Shown here piece after piece: positions 24,624 to 34,059 of a stretch of 64,000 nucleotides of DNA. The translations under genes and the position numbers were made by a program. Below the pieces are notes generated by a model, which was given only the letters and a program-made list of their open reading frames with translations, made no database searches and had not been told where the DNA came from. The first letter of the stretch is position 1. Each line of letters opens with the position of its first letter. This DNA is from Streptomyces sp. NBC_00258 (lineage in GTDB: Bacteria; Actinomycetota; Actinomycetes; Streptomycetales; Streptomycetaceae), in assembly GCF_036182465.1 (NCBI RefSeq), contig NZ_CP108081.1, positions 4,030,001 to 4,094,000 on the forward strand, given 5' to 3'.

Positions 24624-26051
24624 TCAGCTGTCGAAGCCGAGACCCAGCCGGTCCATCGTCTTCAGCCACAGATTGCGCCGGCCGCCGTGCGCGTCCGCCC
24701 GCGCCAGGGACCACTTGGTGAGTGCGATCCCCGTCCACGCGAACGGTTCCGGCGGGAAGGGCAGCGGCTTCTTGCGGACCATCTCCAGCGACGTACGTTC
24801 GGTGCGCTCCCCCGACAGCAGGTCGAGCATCACGTCCGCGCCGAAGCGGGTGGCGCCGACGCCGAGGCCCGTATAGCCCGCCGCGTAGGACACGCGGCCC
24901 TGGTGCGCCGTACCGAAGAAGGCGGAGAAGCGGGAGCAGGTGTCGATCGCGCCGCCCCACGCGTGGCTGAAGCGAACGCCCTCCAACTGCGGGAAGCAGG
25001 TGAAGAAGTGGCCCGCGAGCTTCGCGTACGTCTCCGGCCGGTCGTCGTACTCGGCGCGCACCCGGCCCCCGTACGGGTAGACCGCGTCGTAGCCGCCCCA
25101 CAGGATCCGGTTGTCGGCGGACAGCCGGAAGTAGTGGAACTGGTTCGCCGAGTCCCCGAGTCCCTGCCGGTTCTTCCAGCCGATCGACGCGAGCTGGTCG
25201 GCGGTCAGCGGCTCGGTCATCAGCGCGTAGTCGTAGACCGGGACGGTGTACGAGCGCACACGCTTGACCAGGTTCGGGAAGATGTTCGTGCCCAGGGCGA
25301 CCCGGCGGGCGCGGATGCTGCCGTACGGAGTGCGTACGGCCATTCCGGCGCCGTACGGCTTGAGGGTGAGGGCGGGCGTGTTCTCGTACACCCGGACGCC
25401 CAGCTCGACGCAGGCGCGCTTGAGGCCCCAGGCCAGCTTGGCGGGGTGCAGCATGGCGACGCCGCGGCGGTCGTGCAGGCCCGCGAGGAATGTCGGTGAG
25501 TCGACCTGTTCCCGTACGGCCTCGGCGTCCAGGTACTCGACGTCGTTCGCCAGACCGCGGCGCTCCAACTCCTCGTGCCAGTCGCGGAGTTCCGCTGCCT
25601 GGTACGGCTCGGTGGCGACGTCGATCTCGCCGGTGCGCTCGAAGTCGCAGTCGAGGGAGTAGCGGGCCACGGTGGCCTCGATGCCGTCGAGGTTGCGGGC
25701 TCCCAGTTCCTCCAGCTTGTGGATCTCGTCGGGCCAGCGGGTCAGGCCGTTGGACAGGCCGTGGGTGAGGGAGGCGGCGCAGAAACCGCCGTTGCGGCCC
25801 GAGGCGGCCCAGCCCGCCTCGCGGCCCTCGACCAGGACGACCTCGCGCCCGGGGTCGCGCTCCTTGGCGAGGAGCGCGGTCCACAGTCCGCTGTAGCCGC
25901 CGCCGACGACGAGCAGGTCGCAGGTCTCGGCGGTGGTGAGCGCGGGCTCGGGGCGGGGCTTGCCGGGGTCGTCCAGCCAGTACGAGACCGGCTGGGCGTC
26001 CGAAAGCGACTTCGCCCAGTTCTTGTCACGGCTCATGGCGCTTGGGGCCAT
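24624..26051 (-). CDS. puuB: FAD-dependent amine oxidoreductase (gamma-glutamylputrescine oxidase-like)
   Basis: 475 aa, DAO/glycine-oxidase fold. The FAD-binding motif is LLVVGGGYSGLWTALLAKE near residue 45, preceded by NWAKSLSDAQPVSYWLDDP, typical of PuuB-like and other polyamine-linked oxidases. AASGRNGGFCAASLTHG gives the flavin phosphate-binding loop, and AAGYTGLGVGATRFGADVM closes the FAD site. It would oxidise gamma-glutamylputrescine (or a related amine) to the aldehyde, later oxidised by the dehydrogenases here. It follows potC by 47 bp in the same operon. GGGAG lies before the ATG. Neither gamma-glutamylpolyamine synthetase nor PuuD is in the window. Confidence 0.8.
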   Translation of the reverse strand: MAPSAMSRDKNWAKSLSDAQPVSYWLDDPGKPRPEPALTTAETCDLLVVGGGYSGLWTALLAKERDPGREVVLVEGREAGWAASGRNGGFCAASLTHGLSNGLTRWPDEIHKLEELGARNLDGIEATVARYSLDCDFERTGEIDVATEPYQAAELRDWHEELERRGLANDVEYLDAEAVREQVDSPTFLAGLHDRRGVAMLHPAKLAWGLKRACVELGVRVYENTPALTLKPYGAGMAVRTPYGSIRARRVALGTNIFPNLVKRVRSYTVPVYDYALMTEPLTADQLASIGWKNRQGLGDSANQFHYFRLSADNRILWGGYDAVYPYGGRVRAEYDDRPETYAKLAGHFFTCFPQLEGVRFSHAWGGAIDTCSRFSAFFGTAHQGRVSYAAGYTGLGVGATRFGADVMLDLLSGERTERTSLEMVRKKPLPFPPEPFAWTGIALTKWSLARADAHGGRRNLWLKTMDRLGLGFDS

Positions 26052-26098
26052 GATTTCAACTCCCTACGACTGCTGCTTTCTTGATATTCATTGAAGCG

Positions 26099-26899
26099 CT
26101 ATGCCTTTTGGCGGTTCCTGCGGTTGCCGATGACCATTCCGGCCAGCACGAACAGTACGGCGACGATGAACATGGCCGTACCGATGACATTGATCTGAAC
26201 GGGTGTTCCGCGCTGGGCCGAGCCCCAGACGAACATGGGGAAGGTGACGGTCGAGCCCGCGTTGAAATTGGTGATGATGAAGTCGTCGAAGGAGAGCGCG
26301 AAGGCGAGCAGCGCTCCCGCGGCGATTCCGGGGGCGGCGATGGGCAGGGTGACGCGGACGAAGGTCTGCACGGGACCGGCGTACAGGTCCTGGGCGGCCT
26401 GCTCCAGCCGCGGATCCATCGACATGACACGGGCCTTGACGGCGGTGACGACGAAGCTCAGACAGAACATGATGTGGGCGATCAGGATCGTCCAGAAGCC
26501 CAGCTGCGCGCCCAGGTTGAGGAAGAGCGTGAGCAGCGAGGCGGCCATCACGACCTCGGGCATCGCCATCGGCAGGAAGATCAGCGAGTTCACGGCGCCG
26601 CGCGCCCGGAAGCGGTAGCGGACGAGCGCGAAGGCGATCATCGTGCCGAGGACGGTCGCGCCGAGGGTCGCCCAGGCCGCGATCTGCAGGCTCAGCGAGA
26701 GCGAGCCGCACAGGTCGGCGACCCCACAGGGATCGGTCCAGGCGTCCGTGGAGAACTGCTGCCATTCGTAGTTGAAGCGCCCCTTCGGATTGTTGAAGGA
26801 GAACACCGTGACGACGATGTTCGGCAGCAGCAGATAACCGAGGGTCAGCAGACCCGCGATGACGACGAGACGGCGCTTCAGCCAGCGTACGAGGGCCAT
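26099..26899 (-). CDS. potC: spermidine/putrescine ABC transporter permease PotC
   Basis: 266 aa with six membrane helices. The EAA loop is LEQAAQDLYAGPVQTFVRVTLPIAAPG (residues ~165-190). LSFDDFIITNFNAG is a PotC signature. The gene directly abuts potB (no gap) and is part of the potABC-oxidase unit. With PotB it forms the membrane channel for polyamine uptake. Confidence 0.92.
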   Translation of the reverse strand: MALVRWLKRRLVVIAGLLTLGYLLLPNIVVTVFSFNNPKGRFNYEWQQFSTDAWTDPCGVADLCGSLSLSLQIAAWATLGATVLGTMIAFALVRYRFRARGAVNSLIFLPMAMPEVVMAASLLTLFLNLGAQLGFWTILIAHIMFCLSFVVTAVKARVMSMDPRLEQAAQDLYAGPVQTFVRVTLPIAAPGIAAGALLAFALSFDDFIITNFNAGSTVTFPMFVWGSAQRGTPVQINVIGTAMFIVAVLFVLAGMVIGNRRNRQKA

Positions 26900-27829
26900 T
26901 TAAACCAGATCCTCCGTCCCGGACTTGCGAATGTAGAGCGTGACGATGGCGAGGATCCCGGCCATGAGAATGAACGAGAGCGCCGCGGCCGTCGGATAGT
27001 CGAGAATCCGCAGGAATTGGGTCTGGATGACGTTTCCGACCATGCGGGTGTCGGTGGAGCCGAGCAGATCGGCGTTCACGTAGTCGCCGCTCGCCGGGAT
27101 GAAGGTGAGCAGCGTCCCGGAGACGACACCTGGCATCGACAGCGGGAACGTCACTTTGCGGAAGGTGGTGAAGGGCTTCGCGTACAGATCGCCGGCCGCC
27201 TCGTGCAGCCGCCCGTCGATCCGCTCAAGCGAGGTGTAGAGCGGCAGGATCATGAACGGCAGGAAGTTGTACGTGAGACCGCAGACCACCGCGAGCGGCG
27301 TGGCCAGCACCCGGTCGCCCGCCGTGATGCCGAGCCAGCTGGTGACATCCAGGACGTGCAGCGAGTTGAGGGCGCCGACGACCGGTCCGCCGTCCGCGAG
27401 GATCGTCTTCCAGGCGAGCGTACGGATCAGGAAGCTGGTGAAGAACGGCGCGATCACCAGGATCAGGATCAGGTTGCGCCAGCGGCCCGCGCGGAACGCG
27501 ATCAGGTACGCGAGCGGATAGCCGAGGAGCAGACACAGGATCGTGGCGGTGCCGGCGTACGCGATGGAGCGCAGGAACTGCGGCCAGTAGTCGGCCACCG
27601 CGTCCCAGTAGGTCGCGAAGTGCCAGGTGACCTTGTAGCCCTCCTCCAGGGAGCCCGTCTGCACGGACGTGGAGGCCTGGTAGACCATCGGCAGCGCGAA
27701 GAAGACGAGCAGCCAGAGGATGCCGGGGAGCAGCAGCCAGTACGGAGTGAGGCGGCCTCTTCTGCGAGGCGGGCGCTCCTCGGGCGCGGGTGTGGGCGCC
27801 AGGGGTGGCGCGTCGGTGACGGTCGTCAT
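26900..27829 (-). CDS. potB: spermidine/putrescine ABC transporter permease PotB
   Basis: 309 aa from ATG 27829, whose A is also the last base of the potA stop (TGATG, 1-nt overlap). A proline-rich cytoplasmic start leads to six helices. The EAA loop is LHEAAGDLYAKPFTTFRKVTFPLSMPG. VPASGDYVNADLLGS-like text (FIPASGDYVNADLLG) is typical for PotB. Forms the channel with PotC. Confidence 0.92.
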   Translation of the reverse strand: MTTVTDAPPLAPTPAPEERPPRRRGRLTPYWLLLPGILWLLVFFALPMVYQASTSVQTGSLEEGYKVTWHFATYWDAVADYWPQFLRSIAYAGTATILCLLLGYPLAYLIAFRAGRWRNLILILVIAPFFTSFLIRTLAWKTILADGGPVVGALNSLHVLDVTSWLGITAGDRVLATPLAVVCGLTYNFLPFMILPLYTSLERIDGRLHEAAGDLYAKPFTTFRKVTFPLSMPGVVSGTLLTFIPASGDYVNADLLGSTDTRMVGNVIQTQFLRILDYPTAAALSFILMAGILAIVTLYIRKSGTEDLV

Positions 27830-28980
27830 CAGGCCGCCTCTTCCTCGACCGTTTCGATCCCGGCGTCGATGTCCTGGGCCGCGTCCAGGCCGAAGGTGTG
27901 GGCCGGGTTCCAGTGCAGGACGACCTCGGTGCCGGGCACGAGCCGGGAGTCGCGGTCTATGTTCTGGGCGTAGACCTCGAACTCGGGACAGACCGGGCTG
28001 TCGATGACGTACTGCGTGGAGACGCCGATGAAGCTGGAGTCGGCGATCGTGCCGGTGATGCGGTTGCGGCCCGCCGGGATCTCGCCGGCGTCGTCGGCGT
28101 GCGTGAGCGAGATCTTCTCGGGTCGTACGCCGACGAGGACCTTGCCGCCGGTCGTCGTGGGCGCGGAACATCGCGCGGCGGGCAGCAGGAGCTTGCCGCC
28201 GCCCGCCTTGAGGACGATCTCGTCGCCGCTCTTGGAGTCGACCTCGGCCTCGATGAGGTTCGAGGTGCCGAGGAAGTTGGCGACGAACGTGGTGTTCGGG
28301 TTCTCGTAGAGGTCGGCGGGCGAGCCGAGCTGCTCGACACGGCCCGCGTTCATCACGGCGACCGTGTCGGCCATGGTCATGGCCTCCTCCTGGTCGTGCG
28401 TGACGTGCACGAAGGTGATGCCGACCTCGGTCTGGATGCGCTTGAGCTCCAGCTGCATCTGGCGGCGCAGCTTGAGGTCGAGGGCGCCGAGGGGCTCGTC
28501 GAGGAGGAGCACCTTGGGGGTGTTGATCAGCGCGCGGGCCACGGCGACGCGCTGCTGCTGGCCGCCGGAGAGCTGATGCGGCTTCTTGCGGGCCTGCTCG
28601 CCGAGCTGGACCAGCTCCAGCATGTCCTCGACCTGCTTCTTCACCGACTTGATGCCGCGCCGGCGCAGACCGAAGGCGACGTTCTCGAATATGTCGAGGT
28701 GCGGGAAGAGCGCGTACGACTGGAAGACCGTGTTCACCGGCCGCTTGTACGGCGGCAGGTTCGTCACGTCCTGGTCGCCGAGACGGACGGAGCCGGAGGA
28801 AGGTTCCTCCAGACCGGCGATCATGCGCAGGGTGGTGGTCTTGCCGCAGCCCGAGGCGCCCAGGAGCGCGAAGAACGAGCCCTGGGGGACGGTCAGGTCG
28901 AGCGGGTGGACGGCGGTGAAGGAGCCGTAGGTCTTGCTGATTCCGGAGAGGCGGACGTCGCCGCCGGTGTCGTTCGTCAT
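27829..28980 (-). CDS. potA: polyamine ABC transporter ATP-binding protein PotA
   Basis: 383 aa from ATG 28980 (MTNDTGGDVRL); upstream in-frame sequence is not coding-like. Complete ATPase: Walker A GASGCGKTT, Q-loop FQSYALFPHLD, signature LSGGQQQR, Walker B VLLLDEPLGALD, switch HVTHDQEEA. The C-terminal third is the TOBE regulatory domain of the PotA/UgpC type. It energises uptake through PotB/PotC with the binding protein PotD encoded 160 bp upstream. Confidence 0.94.
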   Translation of the reverse strand: MTNDTGGDVRLSGISKTYGSFTAVHPLDLTVPQGSFFALLGASGCGKTTTLRMIAGLEEPSSGSVRLGDQDVTNLPPYKRPVNTVFQSYALFPHLDIFENVAFGLRRRGIKSVKKQVEDMLELVQLGEQARKKPHQLSGGQQQRVAVARALINTPKVLLLDEPLGALDLKLRRQMQLELKRIQTEVGITFVHVTHDQEEAMTMADTVAVMNAGRVEQLGSPADLYENPNTTFVANFLGTSNLIEAEVDSKSGDEIVLKAGGGKLLLPAARCSAPTTTGGKVLVGVRPEKISLTHADDAGEIPAGRNRITGTIADSSFIGVSTQYVIDSPVCPEFEVYAQNIDRDSRLVPGTEVVLHWNPAHTFGLDAAQDIDAGIETVEEEAA

Positions 28981-29140
28981 GGTGTGGTCCCTGGGTGTCG
29001 GGGTCGTCTGTGGTCCGGGGGCGGGACACGGAAGCTGTGCCGCACGGGCAGGTCCGCGGCGGAGCCGGTGTCTGCCGCCCAGGGCGCCGGGCACCCGCCC
29101 GGGCTTGCCTGGACCACCGAATCCGCACCCGCCGGAGGCG

Positions 29141-30385
29141 TTACGCCCCTGTCAGCTTCGCGAACTTCTCTTCGTAGGCCGTCTCTTCCTTCGTGCTCAG
29201 GGAGCGGAAGGAGTGGGACTTGGCCGCCATGGCGGCGTCGGGAATGATCAGCGGGTTTTCCGCCGCCGACTCGTCGATCTTCGCCAGCTCGGCCTTCACG
29301 CCGTCGACGGGACAGACGTAGTTGATGTACGCGGCGAGCTGCGCGGCCGGACCGGGCTCGTAGTAGTAGTCGATGAGCCGCTCGGCGTTGGTCTTGTGCC
29401 GCGCCTTGTTGGGGACCAGCAGATTGTCCGTGGAGGTCAGATAGCCGCTCTCCGGGATGACGAAGTCGACGTCCGGGCTGTCCGCCTTGAGCTGGACGAC
29501 GTCACCGGCCCAGGCGACACAGGCCGCGAGGTCGCCCTTGGTGAGGTCGGAGGTGTAGTCGTTGCCGGTGAAGCGGCGGATCTGGCCCTTGTCGACGGCC
29601 TTCTGGAGGCGGGCGATCGCCGCGTCGAAGTCGTCGTCGGTGAACTTCGCCGGGTCCTTGCCCAGGTCGAGCAGCGTCATCCCTATGCTGTCCCGCATCT
29701 CCGACAGGAAGCCGATGCGCCCCTTGAGCTTGGGGTTGTCGAGCATGTCGGAGAGGGACTTCACCTCCACACCGTCCAGCGCCTTCTTGTTGTAGGCGAT
29801 GACCGTGGAGATACCGGTCCAGGGGTAGGAGTACGCGCGTCCCGGGTCCCAGTCCGGCGTACGGAACTGCTGGGAGAGGTTGGCGTACGCGTGCGGCAGG
29901 TTGGAGGCGTTCAGCTTCTGCACCCATCCGAAGCGGATGAGCCGGGCGGCCAGCCAGTCGGTGACGCAGATCAGGTCGCGTCCGGTGTCCTGGCCCGCCG
30001 CGAGCTGCGGCTTGAGCTTCCCGAAGAACTCGACGTTGTCGTTGATGTCCTCGGTGTACTTGACCTTGATGCCGGTGCGTTTGGCGAACTCGTCGAGCGT
30101 GGGGTGGCGTTTCTCGCTGTCGTCCACGTCCATGTACTCGGTCCAGTTGGAGAAGTTGATCTGCTTCTCCTTGGCCGAGTGGTCCTCGGACGAGACGCCC
30201 GCGGTGTTCTTCGCCGCGGGGATCCCGCAGGCGCTCAGCGTCCCGAGTCCGCCCAGCGCGAGCGCGCCGCCGGCGGACGCACGCATCAGTGAACGGCGGG
30301 TGAGTGAGGCCCTGCCGTTCCTGAGGCTGCGCCGCATGGCGGCCAGTTGGGCCGAGGACAGGCTTTCGGGCTCGTACTGCTCCAT
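29141..30385 (-). CDS. potD: spermidine/putrescine-binding lipoprotein PotD
   Basis: 414 aa from ATG 30385. The N-terminus has a twin-arginine motif (LTRRSLMRAS) and lipobox (TLSACG). The mature domain is PotD-like: INFSNWTEYMDVD, AKRTGIKVKYTEDINDN, and the ligand-pocket stretch YPWTGISTVIAYNKKAL. It captures polyamines outside the cell for PotABC. It lies 50 bp after the aldehyde dehydrogenase gene and 160 bp before potA; no clear terminator separates them. A second, more distant PotD is encoded at 42211-43404. Confidence 0.93.
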   Translation of the reverse strand: MEQYEPESLSSAQLAAMRRSLRNGRASLTRRSLMRASAGGALALGGLGTLSACGIPAAKNTAGVSSEDHSAKEKQINFSNWTEYMDVDDSEKRHPTLDEFAKRTGIKVKYTEDINDNVEFFGKLKPQLAAGQDTGRDLICVTDWLAARLIRFGWVQKLNASNLPHAYANLSQQFRTPDWDPGRAYSYPWTGISTVIAYNKKALDGVEVKSLSDMLDNPKLKGRIGFLSEMRDSIGMTLLDLGKDPAKFTDDDFDAAIARLQKAVDKGQIRRFTGNDYTSDLTKGDLAACVAWAGDVVQLKADSPDVDFVIPESGYLTSTDNLLVPNKARHKTNAERLIDYYYEPGPAAQLAAYINYVCPVDGVKAELAKIDESAAENPLIIPDAAMAAKSHSFRSLSTKEETAYEEKFAKLTGA

Positions 30386-30435
30386 GCTCGTGGTGCCCTT
30401 TCGGGAGGGTGCGGCCTGGTCTCGGCCGGTGGTGA

Positions 30436-31956
30436 CTATCGGTCCCCGAAGATCGTGCGGTGCCAGTCCTTCCTGGCCACCGCGGTGTTGTCGAACATGA
30501 CGTGCTTGATCTGGGTGTACTCCTCGAACGAGTACGAGGACATGTCCTTGCCGAAGCCGGACGCCTTGTAGCCGCCGTGCGGCATCTCGCTGATGATCGG
30601 GATGTGGTCGTTGACCCACACACAGCCGGCCTTGATCTCGCGCGTGGCACGGTTCGCGCGGTACACGTCACGACTCCAGGCGGAGGCGGCGAGGCCGTAC
30701 GGGGTGTCGTTGGCGAGCCGGATGCCTTCGTCGTCGCTGTCGAAGGGCAGGACGACGAGGACGGGACCGAAGAGCTCGGACTGCACGATCTCGCTGTCCT
30801 GCGCGGCGTCCGCGACCAGGGTGGGCCGGTAGTACGCGCCGTGCTTGAGGTCCTGCGGGATCTCACCGCCGGTGACCACGCGCGCGTAGGACCGCGCCCG
30901 GTCGACGAATCCGGCGACGCGGTCGCGCTGGGCGACCGAGATGAGCGGCCCGAGGTCGGTGTCCGGCGCGAACGGGTCGCCGAGCCGGACGGTCGCCATC
31001 AGGCCCGCGGTCTTCGAAACGAACTCTTCGTAGAGGGGCCTTTGCACGTACGCGCGCGTGGCGGCCGTGCAGTCCTGGCCCGTGTTGATGAGGGCGCCCG
31101 CCACCGCGCCGTGCACGGCGGCCTCCAGGTCCGCGTCGTCAAAGACCACGAAGGGCGCCTTGCCGCCGAGCTCCAGGTGGAGGCGTGTGACGGTGGCCGT
31201 GGCGATCTCGGCGACGCGCTTGCCGACCGCGGTGGAACCGGTGAAGGAGGTCATGGCGACGTCGGGGTGCCCGACGAGATGCTCACCGGCGTCCTTGCCG
31301 GCCCCGGTGATGATGTTGACGACACCGTCGGGGATACCCGCCTGGGTGGCCGCCTCGGCGAACAGCAGCGAGGTGAGCGGGGTGAGCTCGGCGGGCTTCA
31401 GAACGATGGTGTTGCCCGCGGCGATCGCCGGGAGGACCTTCCAGGCCGCCATCTGGAGGGGGTAGTTCCAGGGGGCGATGGAGCCGACGACACCGATGGG
31501 TTCACGGCGTACGTACGAGGTGTGGTCGCCGGAGTACTCGCCGGCGGACTGCCCCTGCAGATGCCGGGCGGCGCCCGCGAAGAAGGCGGTGTTGTCGATC
31601 GTGCCCGGGACGTCGAACTCCCGGGTCAGCTTGATCGGCTTGCCGCACTGGAGGGACTCCGCCTGCGCGAACTCCTCCGCGCGGTCGGCCAGTACTGCGG
31701 CGAAGCGGTGCATGGCGTCCGAGCGCTCGCCCGGGGTGGTGGCGGCCCAGCCCGGGAACGCCTCGTGGGCGGCGGCGACGGCCGCGTCCACGTCCACGGT
31801 GCTCGCCAGCCGGTACGTGTAGACGTCGTCGCCGGTGGCCGGGTCGACGACCGCGTGGGTGCGGCCGGACGTGCCCTTCGTCAGCCGGCCCGCGATGTAC
31901 TGCGCGCCCGCCTCGAAGCGGTCCTGTGCCTGGAAGCGATGGCCCGGATTGTGCAT
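30436..31956 (-). CDS. aldehyde dehydrogenase, gamma-aminobutyraldehyde type
   Basis: 506 aa. Cofactor segment APWNYPLQMAAWKVLPAIAAGN, catalytic E262 in HLELGGKAP and catalytic C296 in NTGQDCTAATR. The NTGQDCTAATR motif and the end SSYSFEEYTQIKHVM are typical of aminobutyraldehyde dehydrogenases (PatD/PuuC-like). First gene of the polyamine importer operon, so it most likely oxidises the aldehyde made from putrescine or gamma-glutamylputrescine. It is clearly related to the enzyme at 46316-47755, which suggests duplicated branches of the pathway. Confidence 0.9.
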   Translation of the reverse strand: MHNPGHRFQAQDRFEAGAQYIAGRLTKGTSGRTHAVVDPATGDDVYTYRLASTVDVDAAVAAAHEAFPGWAATTPGERSDAMHRFAAVLADRAEEFAQAESLQCGKPIKLTREFDVPGTIDNTAFFAGAARHLQGQSAGEYSGDHTSYVRREPIGVVGSIAPWNYPLQMAAWKVLPAIAAGNTIVLKPAELTPLTSLLFAEAATQAGIPDGVVNIITGAGKDAGEHLVGHPDVAMTSFTGSTAVGKRVAEIATATVTRLHLELGGKAPFVVFDDADLEAAVHGAVAGALINTGQDCTAATRAYVQRPLYEEFVSKTAGLMATVRLGDPFAPDTDLGPLISVAQRDRVAGFVDRARSYARVVTGGEIPQDLKHGAYYRPTLVADAAQDSEIVQSELFGPVLVVLPFDSDDEGIRLANDTPYGLAASAWSRDVYRANRATREIKAGCVWVNDHIPIISEMPHGGYKASGFGKDMSSYSFEEYTQIKHVMFDNTAVARKDWHRTIFGDR

Positions 31957-32163
31957 GTCGCTCTCCTCCGCCGTCCTCCCCGTGCACCGGGGGTCGGCGT
32001 AGCTCCAGCTCGATTTGAGTGCCGATCCTGACAGAGCAACGGCCCTCCAACAAGTGATTCCGTTGTTGCCTTTTGGTTACGCGACGGAATCTGTCGACCA
32101 GGTGTCGAGTTCCCTTGAAAAAGGAGGGACGAACTGTCAGTGGTGCCTGCCAGACTCGCGTGC

Positions 32164-32721
32164 ATGGGGAAGATCGATTCGCGGGACGCGCTGGTCAGCG
32201 CGGTCCGGTCAGGGGAAAAGGTCAAGTACCTCCACTTCTGGGGGCACCGGGCGCGGGCCGACGGGCAGGTGGGGGCCGGCTGTCTGAGTCAATGGTGGCC
32301 GTCGCCGTTCACGGTGGACTCGGTGGAGTACCGGACGGCCGAGCACTGGATGATGGCGCGGAAAGCGCGGCTGTTCGGTGACGACCGGGCGGAGCGGCTC
32401 GCTCTCGACGCGCCGAATCCCGCGCTCGCGAAGAAGGCGGGGCGGCTGGTGCGGGGGTTCGACGAGGGCGCCTGGGAGCGGGAGCGGTTCGGGATCGTCG
32501 TGGAGGGAAGCGTGCGGAAGTTCGCCTCGGACGGCGAGCTCCGGTCGTTTCTGCTGGGCACGGGTGAGCGGGTGCTCGTTGAGGCCAGCCCCGTTGACCG
32601 GGTGTGGGGGATCGGGGTGGCGGCGAACGACGACCGTGCGTTCGATCCGGAGCGGTGGAGGGGGCCGAACCTGCTGGGGTTCGCGCTGATGGAGGCGCGG
32701 GGGCGGTTGAGGGCTGCGTGA
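32164..32721 (+). CDS. NADAR family protein (YbiA-like N-glycosidase)
   Basis: 185 aa from ATG 32164. Family hallmarks are FWGHRA near the start, SQWWPSPFTVDSVEYRTAEHWMMARKA, a lysine-rich helix and the C-terminal DRVWGIGVAANDDRAFDPERWRGPNLLG. Known YbiA/NADAR enzymes hydrolyse N-glycosidic bonds of riboflavin-pathway intermediates, or act on ADP-ribosyl groups. Divergent from the polyamine operon with a 207-bp gap. The next 280 bp downstream hold only repeats. Confidence 0.88.
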   Translation: MGKIDSRDALVSAVRSGEKVKYLHFWGHRARADGQVGAGCLSQWWPSPFTVDSVEYRTAEHWMMARKARLFGDDRAERLALDAPNPALAKKAGRLVRGFDEGAWERERFGIVVEGSVRKFASDGELRSFLLGTGERVLVEASPVDRVWGIGVAANDDRAFDPERWRGPNLLGFALMEARGRLRAA

Positions 32722-32740
32722 TGAGTGCGGGCCAGTGGGG

Positions 32741-32970
32741 GCTGGTCGCGCAGTTCCCCGCGCCCCTTGGCCCCAGGGGGCGTCGGGTTCATTTGCCGGG
32801 TGCGGGTTGTCGTGGGTTGCTCGCGCAGTTCCCCGCGCCCCTGAAAAGCGTGGGACGCCCTACGCCTTCAGGGGCGCGGGGAACTGCGCGCTCGGCCCCG
32901 GACGGCTCGCACCCGACGCACACCGTCAAGCCCCACCCACCTCAGGGGCGCGGGGAACTGCGCGACCAGC
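32741..32970. repeat. nested inverted cluster of four GCGCAGTTCCCCGCGCCCCT copies
   Basis: Two forward copies (32741-32768, 32821-32843) and two reverse copies (32869-32891, 32942-32970). The inner pair can fold into a hairpin around 25 nt and the outer pair can pair around it. The cluster lies between the 3' ends of the convergent NADAR and DUF4190 genes and probably ends transcription. Confidence 0.8.
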
Positions 32971-33001
32971 CCCCACCGGCCCGCAGACAGCCGTAGGCAG
33001 A

Positions 33002-33907
33002 TCAGCCGTTGACGGTCAGGGACGTGTTGAAGCCGTCGTCAACGGTTCCCGAGTCGCTTTCGGAGTCGTCGGGGACGATCAGGAACACCACCACGAAGGC
33101 GATGGCCAGCGCTATGCCGACGGCACCGCAGATGATCCCGGCCAGCGCCTGGCCGGGATTGGTGGCCTCGCCGCGGCGAGCCTTCCCGCGTCCGATCGCG
33201 CCGAAGATCACCGCGAGGATCCCGCAGGCCAGGGCAACCGGCCAGAGGCAGAAGCCCACCGCCGCGATGATGCCGAGTACGAGCCCTGCCGTGCCCAGCC
33301 CGTTGCTGGGCGCCATGGGCATCCCCGGCCAGCCGTAGCCGGGCCCCCCGCCGGGGCCACCGTAGGCGGGGTATCCCGGGTAGCCGTATCCGTACGGCAT
33401 CTGCCCAGGGCCCTCGGGCGCGATGGGAGGCGGGGGCACGGAGGAGCCATGAGTGGGGTGGAGATGCGGGCCGGTCGGGGGCGCGTACGGGTGGGGCGCC
33501 CCTCCGGGAGGCCCGAAGGGGTTCGGCGGGGCCGAGGCGGCCGGCGGCGCGAACGGGTTGGCCCAGGGCTGCGGACCTGAGGGAGCCGAGGGGTTCGCAG
33601 GGGGCGCGGGGGTCACAGAGCCCGAGCCGGGCGGCACCGGAGCACCCGGCCCCGTACCCGTACCCGTACCCGTACCGGGAGCGTGCGGCGCCCCGCCCGG
33701 CAGCGACGTCACCGTCTGCTGGTCGTGAACCGACGGCGGTGTCGGGCCGGCCCTCTCTCCAGGGGGCGCGTCCGTCGGTGGGGCCCAGGGGTTCGGCTCG
33801 GCGGAGGACTTGCTCAGCGGGACCTTCGGAGCGGGAGCCGCGTCCTCGGGGCCGGCCCCCGATTCGTCGCCGGCCGCCGCACCCGGTGTCTGCGCGTCGT
33901 CGGACAT
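33002..33907 (-). CDS. DUF4190 membrane protein with proline-rich N-terminus
   Basis: 301 aa from ATG 33907 (GAGGGG ten nt upstream). About 205 residues of Pro/Gly/Ala-rich, presumably disordered sequence, including a GT repeat coded by tandem CCCGTA units near 33655-33680, precede two membrane helices (GTAGLVLGIIAAVGFCLWPVALACGILAVIFGAIG and ALAGIICGAVGIALAIAFVVVFLIV). The helix pair is the DUF4190 domain, common in actinobacteria and often linked to septum or envelope proteins. Its function is unknown. A 17-bp inverted repeat (CGTAGC-GTCAT-GCTACG, 33930-33946) lies just upstream. Confidence 0.8.
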   Translation of the reverse strand: MSDDAQTPGAAAGDESGAGPEDAAPAPKVPLSKSSAEPNPWAPPTDAPPGERAGPTPPSVHDQQTVTSLPGGAPHAPGTGTGTGTGPGAPVPPGSGSVTPAPPANPSAPSGPQPWANPFAPPAASAPPNPFGPPGGAPHPYAPPTGPHLHPTHGSSVPPPPIAPEGPGQMPYGYGYPGYPAYGGPGGGPGYGWPGMPMAPSNGLGTAGLVLGIIAAVGFCLWPVALACGILAVIFGAIGRGKARRGEATNPGQALAGIICGAVGIALAIAFVVVFLIVPDDSESDSGTVDDGFNTSLTVNG

Positions 33908-33929
33908 GCGCGGAGTCCCCTCTGTCGTA

Positions 33930-33946
33930 CGTAGCGTCATGCTACG
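33930..33946. promoter_or_regulatory. inverted repeat upstream of the DUF4190 gene
   Basis: CGTAGC-N5-GCTACG, 23 bp before the DUF4190 start and in the divergent region with the deaminase gene. May be an operator; no regulator is known for it. Confidence 0.35.
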
Positions 33947-34059
33947 GCCCGTGCCTCCCCCGCACAGACCGCGTCCTACGATGATCCCTGAACCATCGAT
34001 CAGCCGATCACCCGCGTCCGCCGGACACACGGCCGGACGCCGTTCCCGGGGAGGAACCC

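Noticed and set aside
32735..33580. 281-aa frame over the repeat cluster
   Set aside because: Built from intergenic repeats and antisense of the DUF4190 gene.
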